Source of the DNA: an uncultured Selenomonadales bacterium
GTDB lineage: Bacteria; Bacillota; Negativicutes; Selenomonadales; Selenomonadaceae
Length of the DNA: 64,000 nt
Assembly: GCA_947304355.1 (NCBI GenBank)
Contig: CAMZAX010000008.1
Coordinates: forward strand, 17,713 to 81,712
Direction: 5' to 3'
Positions within the stretch are counted from its first letter, which is position 1; the number at the start of each line of letters is the position of its first letter. The notes under the pieces were generated by a model. The model worked only from the letters and a program-made list of their open reading frames with translations, made no database searches and had not been told where the DNA came from. Positions 15,482 through 25,321 of this stretch are shown here, piece after piece. The translations under genes were made by a program, and so were the position numbers.

Positions 15482-16930
15482 TTACTTGTTTATGAGTTTC
15501 TTGTAGAGTTCAATGTACTCGTGCGCGGAATTCTTCCAGCTGTAGTCGCTGTTCATGGCGTTGGAAGAAATCTGGAGCCAAACTTCAAACTGCGCGTAAG
15601 TCGACAGGGCGCGCTTGAGAGCGTACATCATTTCGTGCGCGTTGTAGTTCGAGAAGACGAAGCCGTTGCCTTGCTTGGTGTACTTGTCGTATTGCTGAAC
15701 AGTGTCTTTCAAGCCGCCCGTTTCGCGAACGACGGGAGCTGCGCCGTAACGCATGGCGATAAGCTGACCGATGCCGCACGGTTCGTAATTCGACGGCATA
15801 AGGAAGATATCGGACGACGCGTAAATTCTCTGCGCCAGTTCGTTCGAGAAATAAATGTTCGACGAAACTTTTTGCGGATAACGCCACGCCAAACCTTTGA
15901 ACCAGTCTTCGTAAACTTTGTCGCCGGTGCCGAGCAGGACGAATTGGAAATCTTCGTGCTGAAGGAGTTCGTCCATCATGCGGACGACGAGGTCGAGACC
16001 CTTCGCCGCGACGAGACGCGTGACCATTGAGACAATCGGAATCTTTCTGCCCTGCGGCAAGCCGAGCAACTCTTGGAGCTTGATTTTGTTTTCGCACTTC
16101 TTGTCGAAGGCAGAATAGGCGTCGGAGTTGTCGTAGTTGACGAACAGATTTTTATCGGTCGCGGGGTTGAAGACGGTGTAGTCAATGCCGTTGACAATGC
16201 CGTAGAGGTCGTCTTTGCGGCTGCGAAGGAGCCCGTCGAGGTGTTCGCCGAAGTATTCGTATTGAATTTCCTGCGCGTAAGTTTTGCTGACGGTCGAGAC
16301 GTAATCGGCGTAGATAATGCCGCCCTTCATGAAGTTGACCGCGTCGTAGAATTCCAGGTCGCCGTTGTTGAAGTATTTCCAGTCGAGACCGAGGACGTCG
16401 CCCATGATGTCTTTGGTGAAGACGCCCTGATATTTGAGGTTGTGAATCGTGTACAAGGTTTTGATGTTTTCGTAACGCTCGTCGCCCTGGTGTTCGAGTT
16501 TCAACAGGACGGGAACCAGACCGGAATGCCAGTCGTTGGCGTTAATGACATCGGGGAAGAAGTCAAGTGCGGGCAGGCAGTTGAGGATGGCGCGGCAGAA
16601 GAACGAATAACGTTCGGCGTCGTCGTCGTAGCCGTAAAGCCCTTCGCGAGCGAAATATTCTTCATTGTCGACGAAATAGTAGGTCACGCCGTCGAGGTCG
16701 TATTTGTCGATGCCGACGTATTTGGTGCGCCACGACACGGGGACTGTCCCGTCGTAAACGTGCTCCATGCCTTCGCGGTATTTCTCGCCAATTTTGCTGA
16801 ACTTCGGGAGGATAACGCGCACGTCAACGCCCTGCTCCTTGAGAGCCTTCGGGAGCGAACCTGCCACATCTGCCAAGCCGCCGGTTTTCACGAACGGCAC
16901 TGCTTCCGACGCTACATAAAGAACTTTCAT
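15482..16930 (-). CDS. glgA: Glycogen synthase (ADP-glucose)
   Basis: The 482-aa GT5 enzyme transfers glucose from ADP-glucose to the growing alpha-1,4-glucan. The KTGGL motif near residue 16 binds the nucleotide sugar, and EPCGIGQLIAMRYGAAPVVRETGGL near residue 380 contains the catalytic E-x7-E and the STGG-like segment. The length matches bacterial GlgA. AGGAGG precedes the ATG at 16930. Last gene of the glgC-glgD-glgP-glgB-glgA operon, followed by a strong terminator. Confidence 0.96.
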   Translation of the reverse strand: MKVLYVASEAVPFVKTGGLADVAGSLPKALKEQGVDVRVILPKFSKIGEKYREGMEHVYDGTVPVSWRTKYVGIDKYDLDGVTYYFVDNEEYFAREGLYGYDDDAERYSFFCRAILNCLPALDFFPDVINANDWHSGLVPVLLKLEHQGDERYENIKTLYTIHNLKYQGVFTKDIMGDVLGLDWKYFNNGDLEFYDAVNFMKGGIIYADYVSTVSKTYAQEIQYEYFGEHLDGLLRSRKDDLYGIVNGIDYTVFNPATDKNLFVNYDNSDAYSAFDKKCENKIKLQELLGLPQGRKIPIVSMVTRLVAAKGLDLVVRMMDELLQHEDFQFVLLGTGDKVYEDWFKGLAWRYPQKVSSNIYFSNELAQRIYASSDIFLMPSNYEPCGIGQLIAMRYGAAPVVRETGGLKDTVQQYDKYTKQGNGFVFSNYNAHEMMYALKRALSTYAQFEVWLQISSNAMNSDYSWKNSAHEYIELYKKLINK

Positions 16931-16981
16931 GTCAAAAAATCCCTCCTGTGTGATCTGTTATTGTTGGGGAAAAGTTTTTCG

Positions 16982-18895
16982 TTATAAGCTTTTGGCTATA
17001 ATCACGTCGTGTTTAAGGAAAATCGTCGCCAGCGGCGGGACAGTCAACGTGATTGAGTGACTGCGGTTGTGCCAAGGAAATTCTTCAGTAATCAAGCTGC
17101 CCGCGTTCGTGACGCCGTTGCCGCCGAATTCCGCCGCGTCCGAGTTGAAAACTTCGACATAGGCACCGGGGTCGGGCACGCCGATTCGGTAGCCTTCGCG
17201 GACGTTCGGCGTGAAGTTGCAGACCGCTATCAAGTAGTCGCTGCTGTGTTCCGCCTTGCGTATGAACGAAATGACGCTGTTGTCGTTGTCGTTGCAGTCA
17301 ATCCACTGGAAGCCGTTCCAATCGAAATCCACTTGCCAGAGCGATTTGTTTTCAAGATAGAATTTGTTTAACGCCCGCGAATAGGCTTGCATCTGTTGAT
17401 GCTTTTCGTATTGCTCGACGAGGTGCCAATCAAGGCTGTCGTTCTCGTTCCACTCGACGAACTGCGCGAACTCGCCGCCCATGAACAAAAGTTTCTTGCC
17501 GGGGTGCGCCATCCAGTAGCCGAAGAAACAGCGCAAGCCCGCGAACTTTTGCCAATAATCGCCGGGCATTTTTTCAATCAAGGAGCGTTTGCCGTGAACA
17601 ACTTCGTCGTGCGAAAGCGGCAAGATAAAATTCTCCGCGAAGGCGTACATGAACGAGAAGGTAACCTTGTCGTGATTCCACTTGCGATAAATCGGGTCAA
17701 GGCTCACGTAGTCAAGCATGTCGTTCATCCAGCCCATATTCCACTTGTAGTTGAAACCCATGCCGCCCATGTAGACGGGCTTGGAGATAAGTGGCCACGA
17801 CGTGGATTCTTCAGCCATCATCAAGGCTTGCGGGTGGTACTTGAACACGGTTTCGTTGAGTTTTTTAAGGAAGTCAACCGCCTCAAGGTTGCCGGTGTCG
17901 CCGTAGCGATTTGGAGTCCACTCGCCCTCCTCGCGACCGAAATTAAGATACAACATATTTGCCACGCCGTCAATCCTTAAGCCGTCAATGTGGAACTCCT
18001 CGAACCAGAACAGCGCGTTGGAGATAAGGAAGCTGTGAACCTCCGTGCGACCGTAGTCAAAATTAATCGTACCCCAGCCGCGATTTTCGGATCGTTGCGT
18101 GTTGTCGGACTCGTACAGGTTTACGCCGTCGAATTCGCGCAAGCCGTGCGTGTCTTTGCAGAAATGCCCCGGCACCCAATCCATTATGACGCCGATACCG
18201 TTTTGGTGCGCGGTCTCGACGAAGTAACGGAAGTCGTTCGGCTCGCCGTAGCGGCTCGTGACGGCGTAGTAGCCCGTCGTCTGATAGCCCCACGAATTGT
18301 CAAGCGGGTGTTCGGTCAGCGGCATGAACTCGATATGCGTGTAGCCCATGTCCTTGACGTATTTAATCAGCTTGTCGGCAAGTTCGCGGTAGGTGAGATA
18401 TTTTTTGCCGTTGCGCTGCCAAGAGCCCGCGTGCACTTCGTAAATCAACATCGGGCGCGTATAGGACGTTTGCCGCTTTTTGAGTTCAAGCCAGTCGCCG
18501 TCCTGCCAATCGTAGCCTTCAAGGTCGTAAAGCCGCGACGCCGTGTGCGGACGCCTCTCCGCGTAAAAGCCGTAAGGGTCGGCTTTCATGATGTGCGCCT
18601 TGCCGTGTTGCGGCAGGATGGCGTATTTGTAATTGTCGCCCTGCTTGAGCCCGGTGATGAACGTTTCCCACGTCTCGCCGTCTTCCAAGCGAATCATGCG
18701 ATTGACGCGGTTGTCCCAGTTGTTGAAGTCGCCGACGACGCTGACGGATTTGGCGTGCGGAGCCCACACCGCGAATCGGACGCCCTGTTTGCCGTCGCGT
18801 TCGGTGAAGTGCGCGCCGAGCATTTCGTAAGCACGACAGTTGGTGCCTTGGTGGAACAGGTACAGGTTGTAATCGTTGAGATTGGAAGTGTTCAC
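16982..18895 (-). CDS. glgB: 1,4-alpha-glucan branching enzyme
   Basis: The 637-aa GH13 protein introduces alpha-1,6 branches into glycogen. An N-terminal CBM48 module (about 20-115) leads into the barrel with IMDWVPGHF, the nucleophile in GLRIDGVANML, the acid/base in MAEESTSWP and PLSHDEVVHGK. The start is GTG at 18895 after GGGGGGAT. That ribosome site is contiguous with a 7-bp repeat array that ends the upstream glgP gene, so repeat changes could affect spacing and translation. Confidence 0.95.
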   Translation of the reverse strand: MNTSNLNDYNLYLFHQGTNCRAYEMLGAHFTERDGKQGVRFAVWAPHAKSVSVVGDFNNWDNRVNRMIRLEDGETWETFITGLKQGDNYKYAILPQHGKAHIMKADPYGFYAERRPHTASRLYDLEGYDWQDGDWLELKKRQTSYTRPMLIYEVHAGSWQRNGKKYLTYRELADKLIKYVKDMGYTHIEFMPLTEHPLDNSWGYQTTGYYAVTSRYGEPNDFRYFVETAHQNGIGVIMDWVPGHFCKDTHGLREFDGVNLYESDNTQRSENRGWGTINFDYGRTEVHSFLISNALFWFEEFHIDGLRIDGVANMLYLNFGREEGEWTPNRYGDTGNLEAVDFLKKLNETVFKYHPQALMMAEESTSWPLISKPVYMGGMGFNYKWNMGWMNDMLDYVSLDPIYRKWNHDKVTFSFMYAFAENFILPLSHDEVVHGKRSLIEKMPGDYWQKFAGLRCFFGYWMAHPGKKLLFMGGEFAQFVEWNENDSLDWHLVEQYEKHQQMQAYSRALNKFYLENKSLWQVDFDWNGFQWIDCNDNDNSVISFIRKAEHSSDYLIAVCNFTPNVREGYRIGVPDPGAYVEVFNSDAAEFGGNGVTNAGSLITEEFPWHNRSHSITLTVPPLATIFLKHDVIIAKSL

Positions 18896-18904
18896 AGCTT
18901 ATCC

Positions 18905-18938
18905 CCCCTAGTCCCTTGTCCCTTATCCCTTGTCCCTT
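18905..18938. repeat. Heptad array, unit GTCCCTT
   Basis: Four tandem units (GTCCCTT, GTCCCTT, ATCCCTT, GTCCCTT), preceded by CCCCCTA on the plus strand, fill nearly the whole glgP-glgB gap. On the minus strand the array starts inside the glgP stop codon and runs into the glgB ribosome site. The same unit recurs after the DUF5693-like gene near 26.57 kb. Confidence 0.8.
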
Positions 18939-21405
18939 ATTGAATCTTGCAGGGCTTGATGTTCCAGATTTCCGCCGCGTATTCGTCAATCGTCCTGTCG
19001 GAAGAGAATCTGCCGGAGTTTGCGATATTCATTGCCGCCGAGCGGAGCCAACCCGGGCGGTCGGCGTAGCGCGCATAAATTTCGCTGTGCGCGTCGATAT
19101 AGGCGTTGAAGTCCTTGAGGATAAAGAATTCGTCGTTGCCCTGAATCAGATAGTCGCGAATCGAATGGAAGTTGCCGAAAGTGCCGTCGGTGAGCTTGTC
19201 GACGACGAGCCGCGCGTTGGGGTTGCCGGTGTATTCATTCCACGCGGAGTAGGTGCCGTTTTCGTAATAAGCCAAAACTTCGCCCGCCTTGAGCCCGAAG
19301 ATAACGATATTGTCGTCGCCGACGGCCTCGCGGATTTCGACGTTCGCGCCGTCGAGCGTGCCGAGCGTTATCGCGCCGTTCATCATGAATTTCATATTGC
19401 CCGTGCCCGACGCTTCCTTCGACGCCGTGGAAATTTGTTCGCTGACGTCCGCCGCAGGATAGACGATTTCGCCGATTGACACGCCAAAGTTTTCGATGAA
19501 GACGACTTTCAAGCGGTTGTCGATTGACTTGTCGTTATTAACCTTGTCGGCGATTGCGTTTATCAGGCGAATCGTTTCCTTGGCAATGTAGTAGCCCGCC
19601 GCCGCTTTGCCGCCGAAAAGATACGTCGTGGGGAGCGGCTTGTAACTTGGGTCGGTCTTGAGCTTTTCGTATTGCCAAATGATGTGGAGCGCGTTCATGA
19701 GCTGACGCTTATAGGAGTGAATGCGCTTGACTTGAATGTCGAAAATCGTGTTCGGGTCGAGTTCGATGCCTTGATGTTTCTTGATGAAGTCGGCGAGGTC
19801 GGTCTTGCGAATCAGCTTGATTTCGTCGAGTTCCTTCAAGACTTTGCGGTCGTCGACGGATTCGTTGAACAAGTCGAGCTGTTCGGGGTGACGGTGCCAG
19901 ACGCGGCTGCGAATCGTCCTGTCGATTAGGTCGGCGAGTTCGGGGTTGTTGCCCATGAGCCAGCGGCGGTGCGTTATGCCGTTGGTCTTGTTGTTGAACA
20001 TGCGCGGCCAGTATTCGTAAAAGTCGTGGAGCGTCGTCGATTTGAGTATGTCGCTGTGAATGCGTGCGACGCCGTTGACCGAGTGCGAGCCGACGACTGC
20101 CAAGCGAGCCATATGGACTTCGCCGCTTTCGATAATCGACATTGCGCGGAGCTTGTCGACGTTGTTCGGGTAGCGCGCCCGGACGTATTCGAGGTGACGG
20201 CGATTAACTTCGTCGATGACCATGTAAATGCGCGGCAGGAGCGTCTTGAACATATCGACAGGCCACTTTTCCAACGCTTCGGGCATAATCGTATGGTTGG
20301 TATAAGCGACGACGCCGCGAGTAATCGTCCAGGCTTCGTTCCACTCAAGTTCGTAATCGTCAATCAAAATGCGCATGAGTTCGGCGACGCAAAGCGCGGG
20401 GTGCGTGTCGTTAATGTGGATGGCGATTTTCTTGTCGAGTTCGCGAATGTTGCCGCCGGAGCGCACGAAGTGACGGATAATGCTTTGCGTGCCTGCCGAG
20501 ACCAAAAAGTACTCTTGAATCAGACGCATTCGCTTGCCTTCGTTGGAGCTGTCGTCGGGGTAAAGGTATTCGGTGATGCTTTCGACGAATTGACGGTACT
20601 CGTTCTTTGCGCGCATTTGTTCATGCGTCAACATGCCGTAATCGGAAAAGTCGCGATTAACTTCGGCGTTCCACAGGCGCAGCGTGTTGACGGTCTTGTT
20701 GTGGTAACCGACAATCGGCACGTCGTAGGGGACAGCCATAACCGTCATTGCGTTTTCGTGCACGAGTTTGAGTGAGCCGTCGGGCTGTTCCTTCATGTAG
20801 GCGTTGCCGTTGAATTTGACGTTGATTGACTTGTCGGGCTTGCGATATTCCCAAGCAAAGCCGTCGCGGAGCCAGTTGTCGGGGATTTCGACTTGCTGCC
20901 CCTGAATGATTTTCTGTTCGAAGAGCCCGTATTGATAGCGGATACTGCAGCCGTGACCGGGCAGGCGGTGCGCGGCGAGCGAATCGATAAAGCACGCAGC
21001 CAAGCGACCCAAGCCGCCGTTGCCGAGCCCCGCGTCGGGTTCTTCTTCATAGATGTCGTCGAGGTTAAGGTCGAGGTCTTCGAGCACTTCACGGAAGGCC
21101 TCGTCGATACCGAGGTTGATGAGGTTCGCTTTGAGCAAACGACCCATCAAGAATTCGATCGAGAAGTAGTAAACCTGCTTTTCCTGCCTGTCCATGTAGG
21201 CGCGGTTGGTCTTAATCCAGTTTTCGGAGATGACCTGTTTGGCGACTGCCGCGACCGTCTTGTAGATTTCGTTCATTGGCAGTTCGTGAACGTCGCGCCC
21301 GAACATGATGTGCGCCGAGCTGATAAAGCGGTTCTTGAGCGACTCTTTGAGCTTCTCGTACTCCTTGCTGTGAGCAGTTTTTCTGTCGTTCGTATCTTTT
21401 GCCAA
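18937..21405 (-). CDS. glgP: Glycogen/maltodextrin phosphorylase
   Basis: The 822-aa GT35 enzyme cleaves terminal glucose from glycogen with phosphate, giving glucose-1-phosphate. The PLP-binding segment EASGTGNMKFMMNGAITLGT with its lysine near residue 665 and the NDTHPALCVAELMR signature near residue 335 are clear, and the length is standard. The start is TTG at 21405, eight bases after AAAGGAGG. It lies inside a biosynthetic operon, coupling synthesis and mobilisation. Confidence 0.96.
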   Translation of the reverse strand: MAKDTNDRKTAHSKEYEKLKESLKNRFISSAHIMFGRDVHELPMNEIYKTVAAVAKQVISENWIKTNRAYMDRQEKQVYYFSIEFLMGRLLKANLINLGIDEAFREVLEDLDLNLDDIYEEEPDAGLGNGGLGRLAACFIDSLAAHRLPGHGCSIRYQYGLFEQKIIQGQQVEIPDNWLRDGFAWEYRKPDKSINVKFNGNAYMKEQPDGSLKLVHENAMTVMAVPYDVPIVGYHNKTVNTLRLWNAEVNRDFSDYGMLTHEQMRAKNEYRQFVESITEYLYPDDSSNEGKRMRLIQEYFLVSAGTQSIIRHFVRSGGNIRELDKKIAIHINDTHPALCVAELMRILIDDYELEWNEAWTITRGVVAYTNHTIMPEALEKWPVDMFKTLLPRIYMVIDEVNRRHLEYVRARYPNNVDKLRAMSIIESGEVHMARLAVVGSHSVNGVARIHSDILKSTTLHDFYEYWPRMFNNKTNGITHRRWLMGNNPELADLIDRTIRSRVWHRHPEQLDLFNESVDDRKVLKELDEIKLIRKTDLADFIKKHQGIELDPNTIFDIQVKRIHSYKRQLMNALHIIWQYEKLKTDPSYKPLPTTYLFGGKAAAGYYIAKETIRLINAIADKVNNDKSIDNRLKVVFIENFGVSIGEIVYPAADVSEQISTASKEASGTGNMKFMMNGAITLGTLDGANVEIREAVGDDNIVIFGLKAGEVLAYYENGTYSAWNEYTGNPNARLVVDKLTDGTFGNFHSIRDYLIQGNDEFFILKDFNAYIDAHSEIYARYADRPGWLRSAAMNIANSGRFSSDRTIDEYAAEIWNIKPCKIQ

Positions 21406-21520
21406 GCGAATTCCTCCTTTGAAAGCGTTATTTTTGATGGTTAAGAGTTTCGTTTTGCGAATGTAATTTTATCAAACGGGAAAATAGTTGGCAACATTGC
21501 TTGACCAAGCACAATCGCAG

Positions 21521-21574
21521 AAACGGCGAATCTTTACGCAGGGGCGAGTTCCCGCAGGTAAAAATCCGCCGTTG
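21521..21574 (-). promoter_or_regulatory. Long hairpin between glgD and glgP
   Basis: Arms AACGGCGGATTTTTAC and its near-complement GTAAAGATTCGCCGTT can pair over about 22 bp with a few mismatches in the 195-base gap. No T-run follows, so it is not a simple terminator; it may stabilise or partially block the glgP-glgB-glgA message. Confidence 0.5.
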
Positions 21575-21600
21575 TCTGTCAATATGTTAATGTTCGACGA

Positions 21601-22710
21601 TTAGATGCGTGCTTTCTTTTTAACTATATAAGGATAGTTCTCCGCGCCTTTGAGCCAGCGATTCTTGGTGATGATGACTTCTTTGTCACAGATGACGTTT
21701 TCGACGCGCGCGCCCTCTTGCACGTCGCAACGTTGCATGAGGATGGAGTCTTTAACGACCGCGCCCTTGCCGATTTTGACGCCGCGGAAGATGACGCTGT
21801 TTTCAACCGTGCCGCGAATTTCGCAACCGTTGGCGATAAGCGAATTCTTGACGTCGGCGGTCTCTTTGTACTGAACGGGAACTTCGTCCTTGACCTTCGT
21901 GAAGATCGGGCGTTCGTTGTTCATGAAGAGTTCTTCCCAAATTTCGGGCTTGAGGCAGTCGCGGTTCGCTGCGTAGTATTCCATTGTGGAATTGATGTGC
22001 GCGACGTAGCCTTCGTGTTTGTACGCGCTGATTTTGAATTCTTCGGCGTGACGAATCAAAGCGTCGAGCAGGAAGTCTTGACCGCCGCGTTCGTAAGACG
22101 ATTTGACGATGTAAGCGAAGGTCGGGACGGGCATGAGGTACGCGCCCATGACGTCTTTTTGACCGGCTTTAATCGCGGGCACTTCGGCGAGGTCGGTGAC
22201 GATGCCGTTGGTGCTGGTTTGAATGACGACGCTTTTGCCTTCGCGGTCGATTTGCGCCTTCGTGTAAACCATGGTGATGTCCGCCGCGCTCTTCTTGTGG
22301 AATTCAACGACTTCTTGGAAGTCGATGTTGTAAATGTAGCTTGCGTTCGTCAACAGGACGTATTGTTTGCCGCTGAGTTCGGCGAAGTCGAGGTTTGCGT
22401 AAATGTCTTTGAGGTCGCCTTTGCGCGAATCGTTATCGGGCAGAGCTGCGGGCAGGTAAGTCAAGCCGTCGCGGCGGCGAGCCAAATCCCAATCTTTACC
22501 GGAGCGGATGTGGTCGAGCACTGCGCGCGAGAAATCGGGGAGCAAAAGCCCGACCGTGCTGATGCCGGAGTTGACCATGTTGGAAATCGCGAAGTCGACG
22601 AGGCGATAACGTCCCGCGAACGGCAGAGCTTCAACCGCACGCGTCGCCGCCAATTCTCTAATCAGGCTGTTGCCTTCCTGAAGATTTATTATCCCCACTA
22701 CTTGTTTCAA
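21601..22710 (-). CDS. glgD: ADP-glucose pyrophosphorylase regulatory subunit
   Basis: A 369-aa paralogue of GlgC. Its N-terminus reads IINLQEGNSLIREL, where the catalytic GGxGxRL loop of GlgC should be, so it is expected to be non-catalytic or weakly catalytic. The nucleotidyltransferase core and the C-terminal left-handed beta-helix (repeated IRG...NSVI, AVVKDSILM) remain. In Firmicutes GlgD forms a hetero-oligomer with GlgC and raises activity. The start is TTG at 22710 after AGGAGGTG. It lies 36 bases downstream of glgC. Confidence 0.95.
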   Translation of the reverse strand: MKQVVGIINLQEGNSLIRELAATRAVEALPFAGRYRLVDFAISNMVNSGISTVGLLLPDFSRAVLDHIRSGKDWDLARRRDGLTYLPAALPDNDSRKGDLKDIYANLDFAELSGKQYVLLTNASYIYNIDFQEVVEFHKKSAADITMVYTKAQIDREGKSVVIQTSTNGIVTDLAEVPAIKAGQKDVMGAYLMPVPTFAYIVKSSYERGGQDFLLDALIRHAEEFKISAYKHEGYVAHINSTMEYYAANRDCLKPEIWEELFMNNERPIFTKVKDEVPVQYKETADVKNSLIANGCEIRGTVENSVIFRGVKIGKGAVVKDSILMQRCDVQEGARVENVICDKEVIITKNRWLKGAENYPYIVKKKARI

Positions 22711-22746
22711 TTCAAAGCACCTCCTGAAGTGCAGACGAATTCAAAA

Positions 22747-23880
22747 TCACGCTTCGACGACGGAGCCTTCGGGAACGACGAAAATTTCGCCCTCTTTGCC
22801 TTCGACTCGTGCGCCCGATTTAATGACGGCGTCCTGAGCGATAATCGCGTAATTGACGACTGCACCGTCTTCGATAACCGCCGACGGCAGGATAACCGAA
22901 TTGGTGACCTTCGCGCCTTTGCCGACACGCACGCCCTGGAAGATAACGGACTTGTCGACGTCGCCTTCGATTTTTGCGCCTTCGTTAATCATGGACTGCT
23001 TGACGGAAGCATAGGGGCCGACGAATTGCGGCGGGAGCGACGGGTTGGACGAATAGACTTTCTGGTCGCCTTTGAGGTCGAAGGGCGGCTGGTCTTGGAG
23101 CAAATCCATATTCGCCTGCCAGAGACTTTCAATCGTGCCGACATCTTTCCAGTAGCCGTCGAACGCGTAGGAGAACATGCGCGCGCCGTCCGCCAACATT
23201 TTCGGAATCAAGTCGTTGCCGAAGTCATGCGTCGAATCTTCTTTCACGCCGTCTTCTTCGAGATACTTTTTAAGGAAGGGCTTCGAGAAAATGTAAATGC
23301 CCATGGACGCGAGGTTGGATTTAGGTTCTTTCGGTTTTTCCTGGAACTCGGTAATGCGGCCGGTTTCTTTGTCGGTGACCATGATGCCGAAGCGCGGAGC
23401 CTCTTCCCACGGCACTTCAAAGACGCCGATAGTGATGTCCGCGTTGTTGTCCTTGTGAGCCTTGAGCATCCACGAATAATCCATGGTGTAGATATGGTCG
23501 CCGGAGAGAATCAGCACGTAGTCGGGGTCTGCCAAGTCGATGAAGTTCAAGTTCTGGTAAATGGCGTCCGCCGTGCCGCGATACCAATCCGCGCCCTTTT
23601 CGCGAGCGTAAGGAGGAAGAATGAAAACACCGCCGCCCGTGCGGTCGAGATCCCACGAGCTGCCGCTGCCCAAATAGTTGTGGAGTTCGAGCGGCTTATA
23701 CTGAGTGAGCACGCCAACTTTCTCTATGCCCGAATTTGCGCAATTGGAGAGCGGGAAGTCGATGATGCGATACTTTCCGCCGAACGGTACTGCCGGCTTC
23801 GCAACGGTCTTCGTCAAGGCCTTGAGGCGGCTGCCCTGCCCGCCGGCCAATATCATTGCCAAGCACTCTGTCTTTCTCAT
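22747..23880 (-). CDS. glgC: Glucose-1-phosphate adenylyltransferase
   Basis: The 377-aa catalytic subunit makes ADP-glucose, the committed step of glycogen synthesis. [15 protein letters not shown] lies at residues 8-22, the activator/catalytic core GTADAIYQN near 110, SGDHIY near 135 and [10 protein letters not shown] near 185. The C-terminus is a beta-helix. The ATG at 23880 is preceded by GGGGGGAT; the longer open frame has no fitting start site. First gene of the glg operon. Confidence 0.96.
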   Translation of the reverse strand: MRKTECLAMILAGGQGSRLKALTKTVAKPAVPFGGKYRIIDFPLSNCANSGIEKVGVLTQYKPLELHNYLGSGSSWDLDRTGGGVFILPPYAREKGADWYRGTADAIYQNLNFIDLADPDYVLILSGDHIYTMDYSWMLKAHKDNNADITIGVFEVPWEEAPRFGIMVTDKETGRITEFQEKPKEPKSNLASMGIYIFSKPFLKKYLEEDGVKEDSTHDFGNDLIPKMLADGARMFSYAFDGYWKDVGTIESLWQANMDLLQDQPPFDLKGDQKVYSSNPSLPPQFVGPYASVKQSMINEGAKIEGDVDKSVIFQGVRVGKGAKVTNSVILPSAVIEDGAVVNYAIIAQDAVIKSGARVEGKEGEIFVVPEGSVVEA

Positions 23881-23911
23881 AGAATAATCCCCCCTGAACG
23901 AAATACAAGCT

Positions 23912-23958
23912 CCTAATGCCTCAAACTTCCGAAGCAACGTCGGAGTCACTTCATTAGG
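23912..23958 (-). promoter_or_regulatory. Structured leader upstream of glgC
   Basis: CCTAATG and CATTAGG enclose a second pair of arms (TCCGA / TCGGA), giving a two-part stem-loop 30-80 bases before the glgC start. It matches no riboswitch class I know and may be an attenuator or operator. Confidence 0.4.
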
Positions 23959-24036
23959 TTGGCATTTCTACGCGCCGCGCCTTTTTCCTGCCGAAAATTT
24001 CAGAAAAAAATTTACTTTCGGCATGAAGTTTGACTG

Positions 24037-24067
24037 AAAAAAATCCCCGTCGATTGGCGGGGAAAAA
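24037..24067 (-). terminator. Intrinsic terminator after the GT8 pair
   Basis: TCCCCG / CGGGGA arms with an eight-base loop are followed by seven T on the minus strand, ending the GT8 transcript before the glg leader. Confidence 0.8.
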
Positions 24068-24072
24068 TTTTT

Positions 24073-25310
24073 TTACATTGCCTGAATCAGCGGGTAGGAG
24101 TTGAGCGGGACGCCCTGCGCCTCCGACAAGAACTCCAGCCCGTTGACGAAATCTTTGCCCGGCGTGAAACCCGCTTGCGTCAAAATTTGGAACGGGAAGT
24201 TCGGCAACATGATGAAGAAAACTTTCTTGCCGCGCGCGCGTTTCATGGCGTCAAGCAATTTGTTCAGCGATTCTTGACTGTCCACCGTGATTATTTCTTC
24301 GTCGGCGCGTACCGCGAAAAAATTTTTGAACCCGTCGATGTTATCGGGCGCAACGAAGAAAGCGCGCGTCTTGCCGCTCATAAGAGCCGTGAGATTTACC
24401 ATTGACTGCTTAAAGCCGACGTGAAGCTGTTGCACGCTCGCGTAGAGCCGTCCGATTGTCTCCTCGTCGAACCACGGCGTTTGAGCAAAATATTTCATCC
24501 ACAGGCGGTTGAACAGGTCGCGCATGTCCATTCCGAAGCCTGCACCCGTAAAATGATAAATTCGTCGATAACAGAGATTTTCATTGAGGCGGCGAGCTTT
24601 GCGAACAAAAGCATTAAATTTCTCGTCCAGTTTAAGATAATTTTTCGAGAAAAGGTAATTGAGGACTTCTTGGTCAAGATATATAAGTTGCGGATGCTCA
24701 CCGACAAATTTCACGCCGTCCATCAGGTGTTCATTTTCTTTACGCAAAATTTTTATATTTATCAACAACACGCCGGAATTGAAATAATCGTTATAATCGA
24801 CGAATCCATTGGTTACCAAGTAATTTGATGCGGCGTTACTCGGATGATCGAAGGGATCTGCTCTAACTTCGTCAGCCGCAGCAAGCGGTTTGTCGCCGAG
24901 TTCAACCTGCCAGAGCTCTTTTATGTCAAGATTGACGATTGTATCAGAGTCGAGATAAATGGCTTTGTCGATGTCAGCCGCAAGGAGGTACGGAATAAAA
25001 AAACGATAAAACATTCCGATAGAGAAGCGCGTTTCGGACGCCTGCGGGAACATTTTTTTTATGTATTCGATTTTGTCCGCAAAGAGTTGTTCGACATTGT
25101 AGAACTTGACGAGCTGACCGTAACGCCCCGCCACGTAGGAAAACTTATCGCAGTTTTCGGTCGTCAACGTGTTGTCGTGAAGGATGTGCACCGTGATTGA
25201 TGGCGTGGGGGGGGGGGGTTATGGTTTTCAAACATTGACAACATTGCCGTGCCCGTGAATTTGGAGTAACGCCCCGTCTTGTCGTAGAGACAATAGCAAA
25301 CGTGAATCAT
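24073..25310 (-). CDS. GT8 glycosyltransferase, phase-OFF at a C12 tract
   Basis: Full-length, the gene would encode about 411 aa of family 8 galactosyl/glucosyltransferase. The N-terminal segment MIHVCYCLYDKTGRYSKFTG (25310 onward) is in one frame; the rest (HILHDNTLTTEN..., with YLDSDTIVNLD and FNSGVLLINI) is in another. They are separated by 12 C on the coding strand. With 10 or 13 C the two join to read ...NPPPxTPSITVHILHD, matching the paralogue upstream. At 12 C translation stops after about 48 residues. A short product could start at the GTG at 25191 but would lack the nucleotide-binding strand. No other lesion is seen, so one-base slippage would restore the gene. AAGGAG precedes the ATG, 11 bases after the upstream GT8. 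Confidence 0.85.
25207..25218. repeat. G12/C12 homopolymer in a GT8 gene
   Basis: Twelve G on the plus strand, encoding a proline run on the coding strand near codons 31-35. Ten or thirteen would be in frame. Confidence 0.92.
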
Positions 25311-25321
25311 TAAATCACTCC

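Noticed and set aside
21718..23916. A 732-codon open frame on the plus strand opposite glgD and glgC
   Set aside because: It is antisense to two unmistakable genes, has no ribosome site, and its composition mirrors their codon pattern. Similar long antisense frames over lysC, glgB, glgP, mutS-like and hom are rejected for the same reason.
24073..25191. A stand-alone shorter GT8 starting at the GTG at 25191
   Set aside because: It would lack the first beta strand that binds the nucleotide sugar, has no good ribosome site, and the missing segment is encoded just upstream in another frame across the C12 tract.
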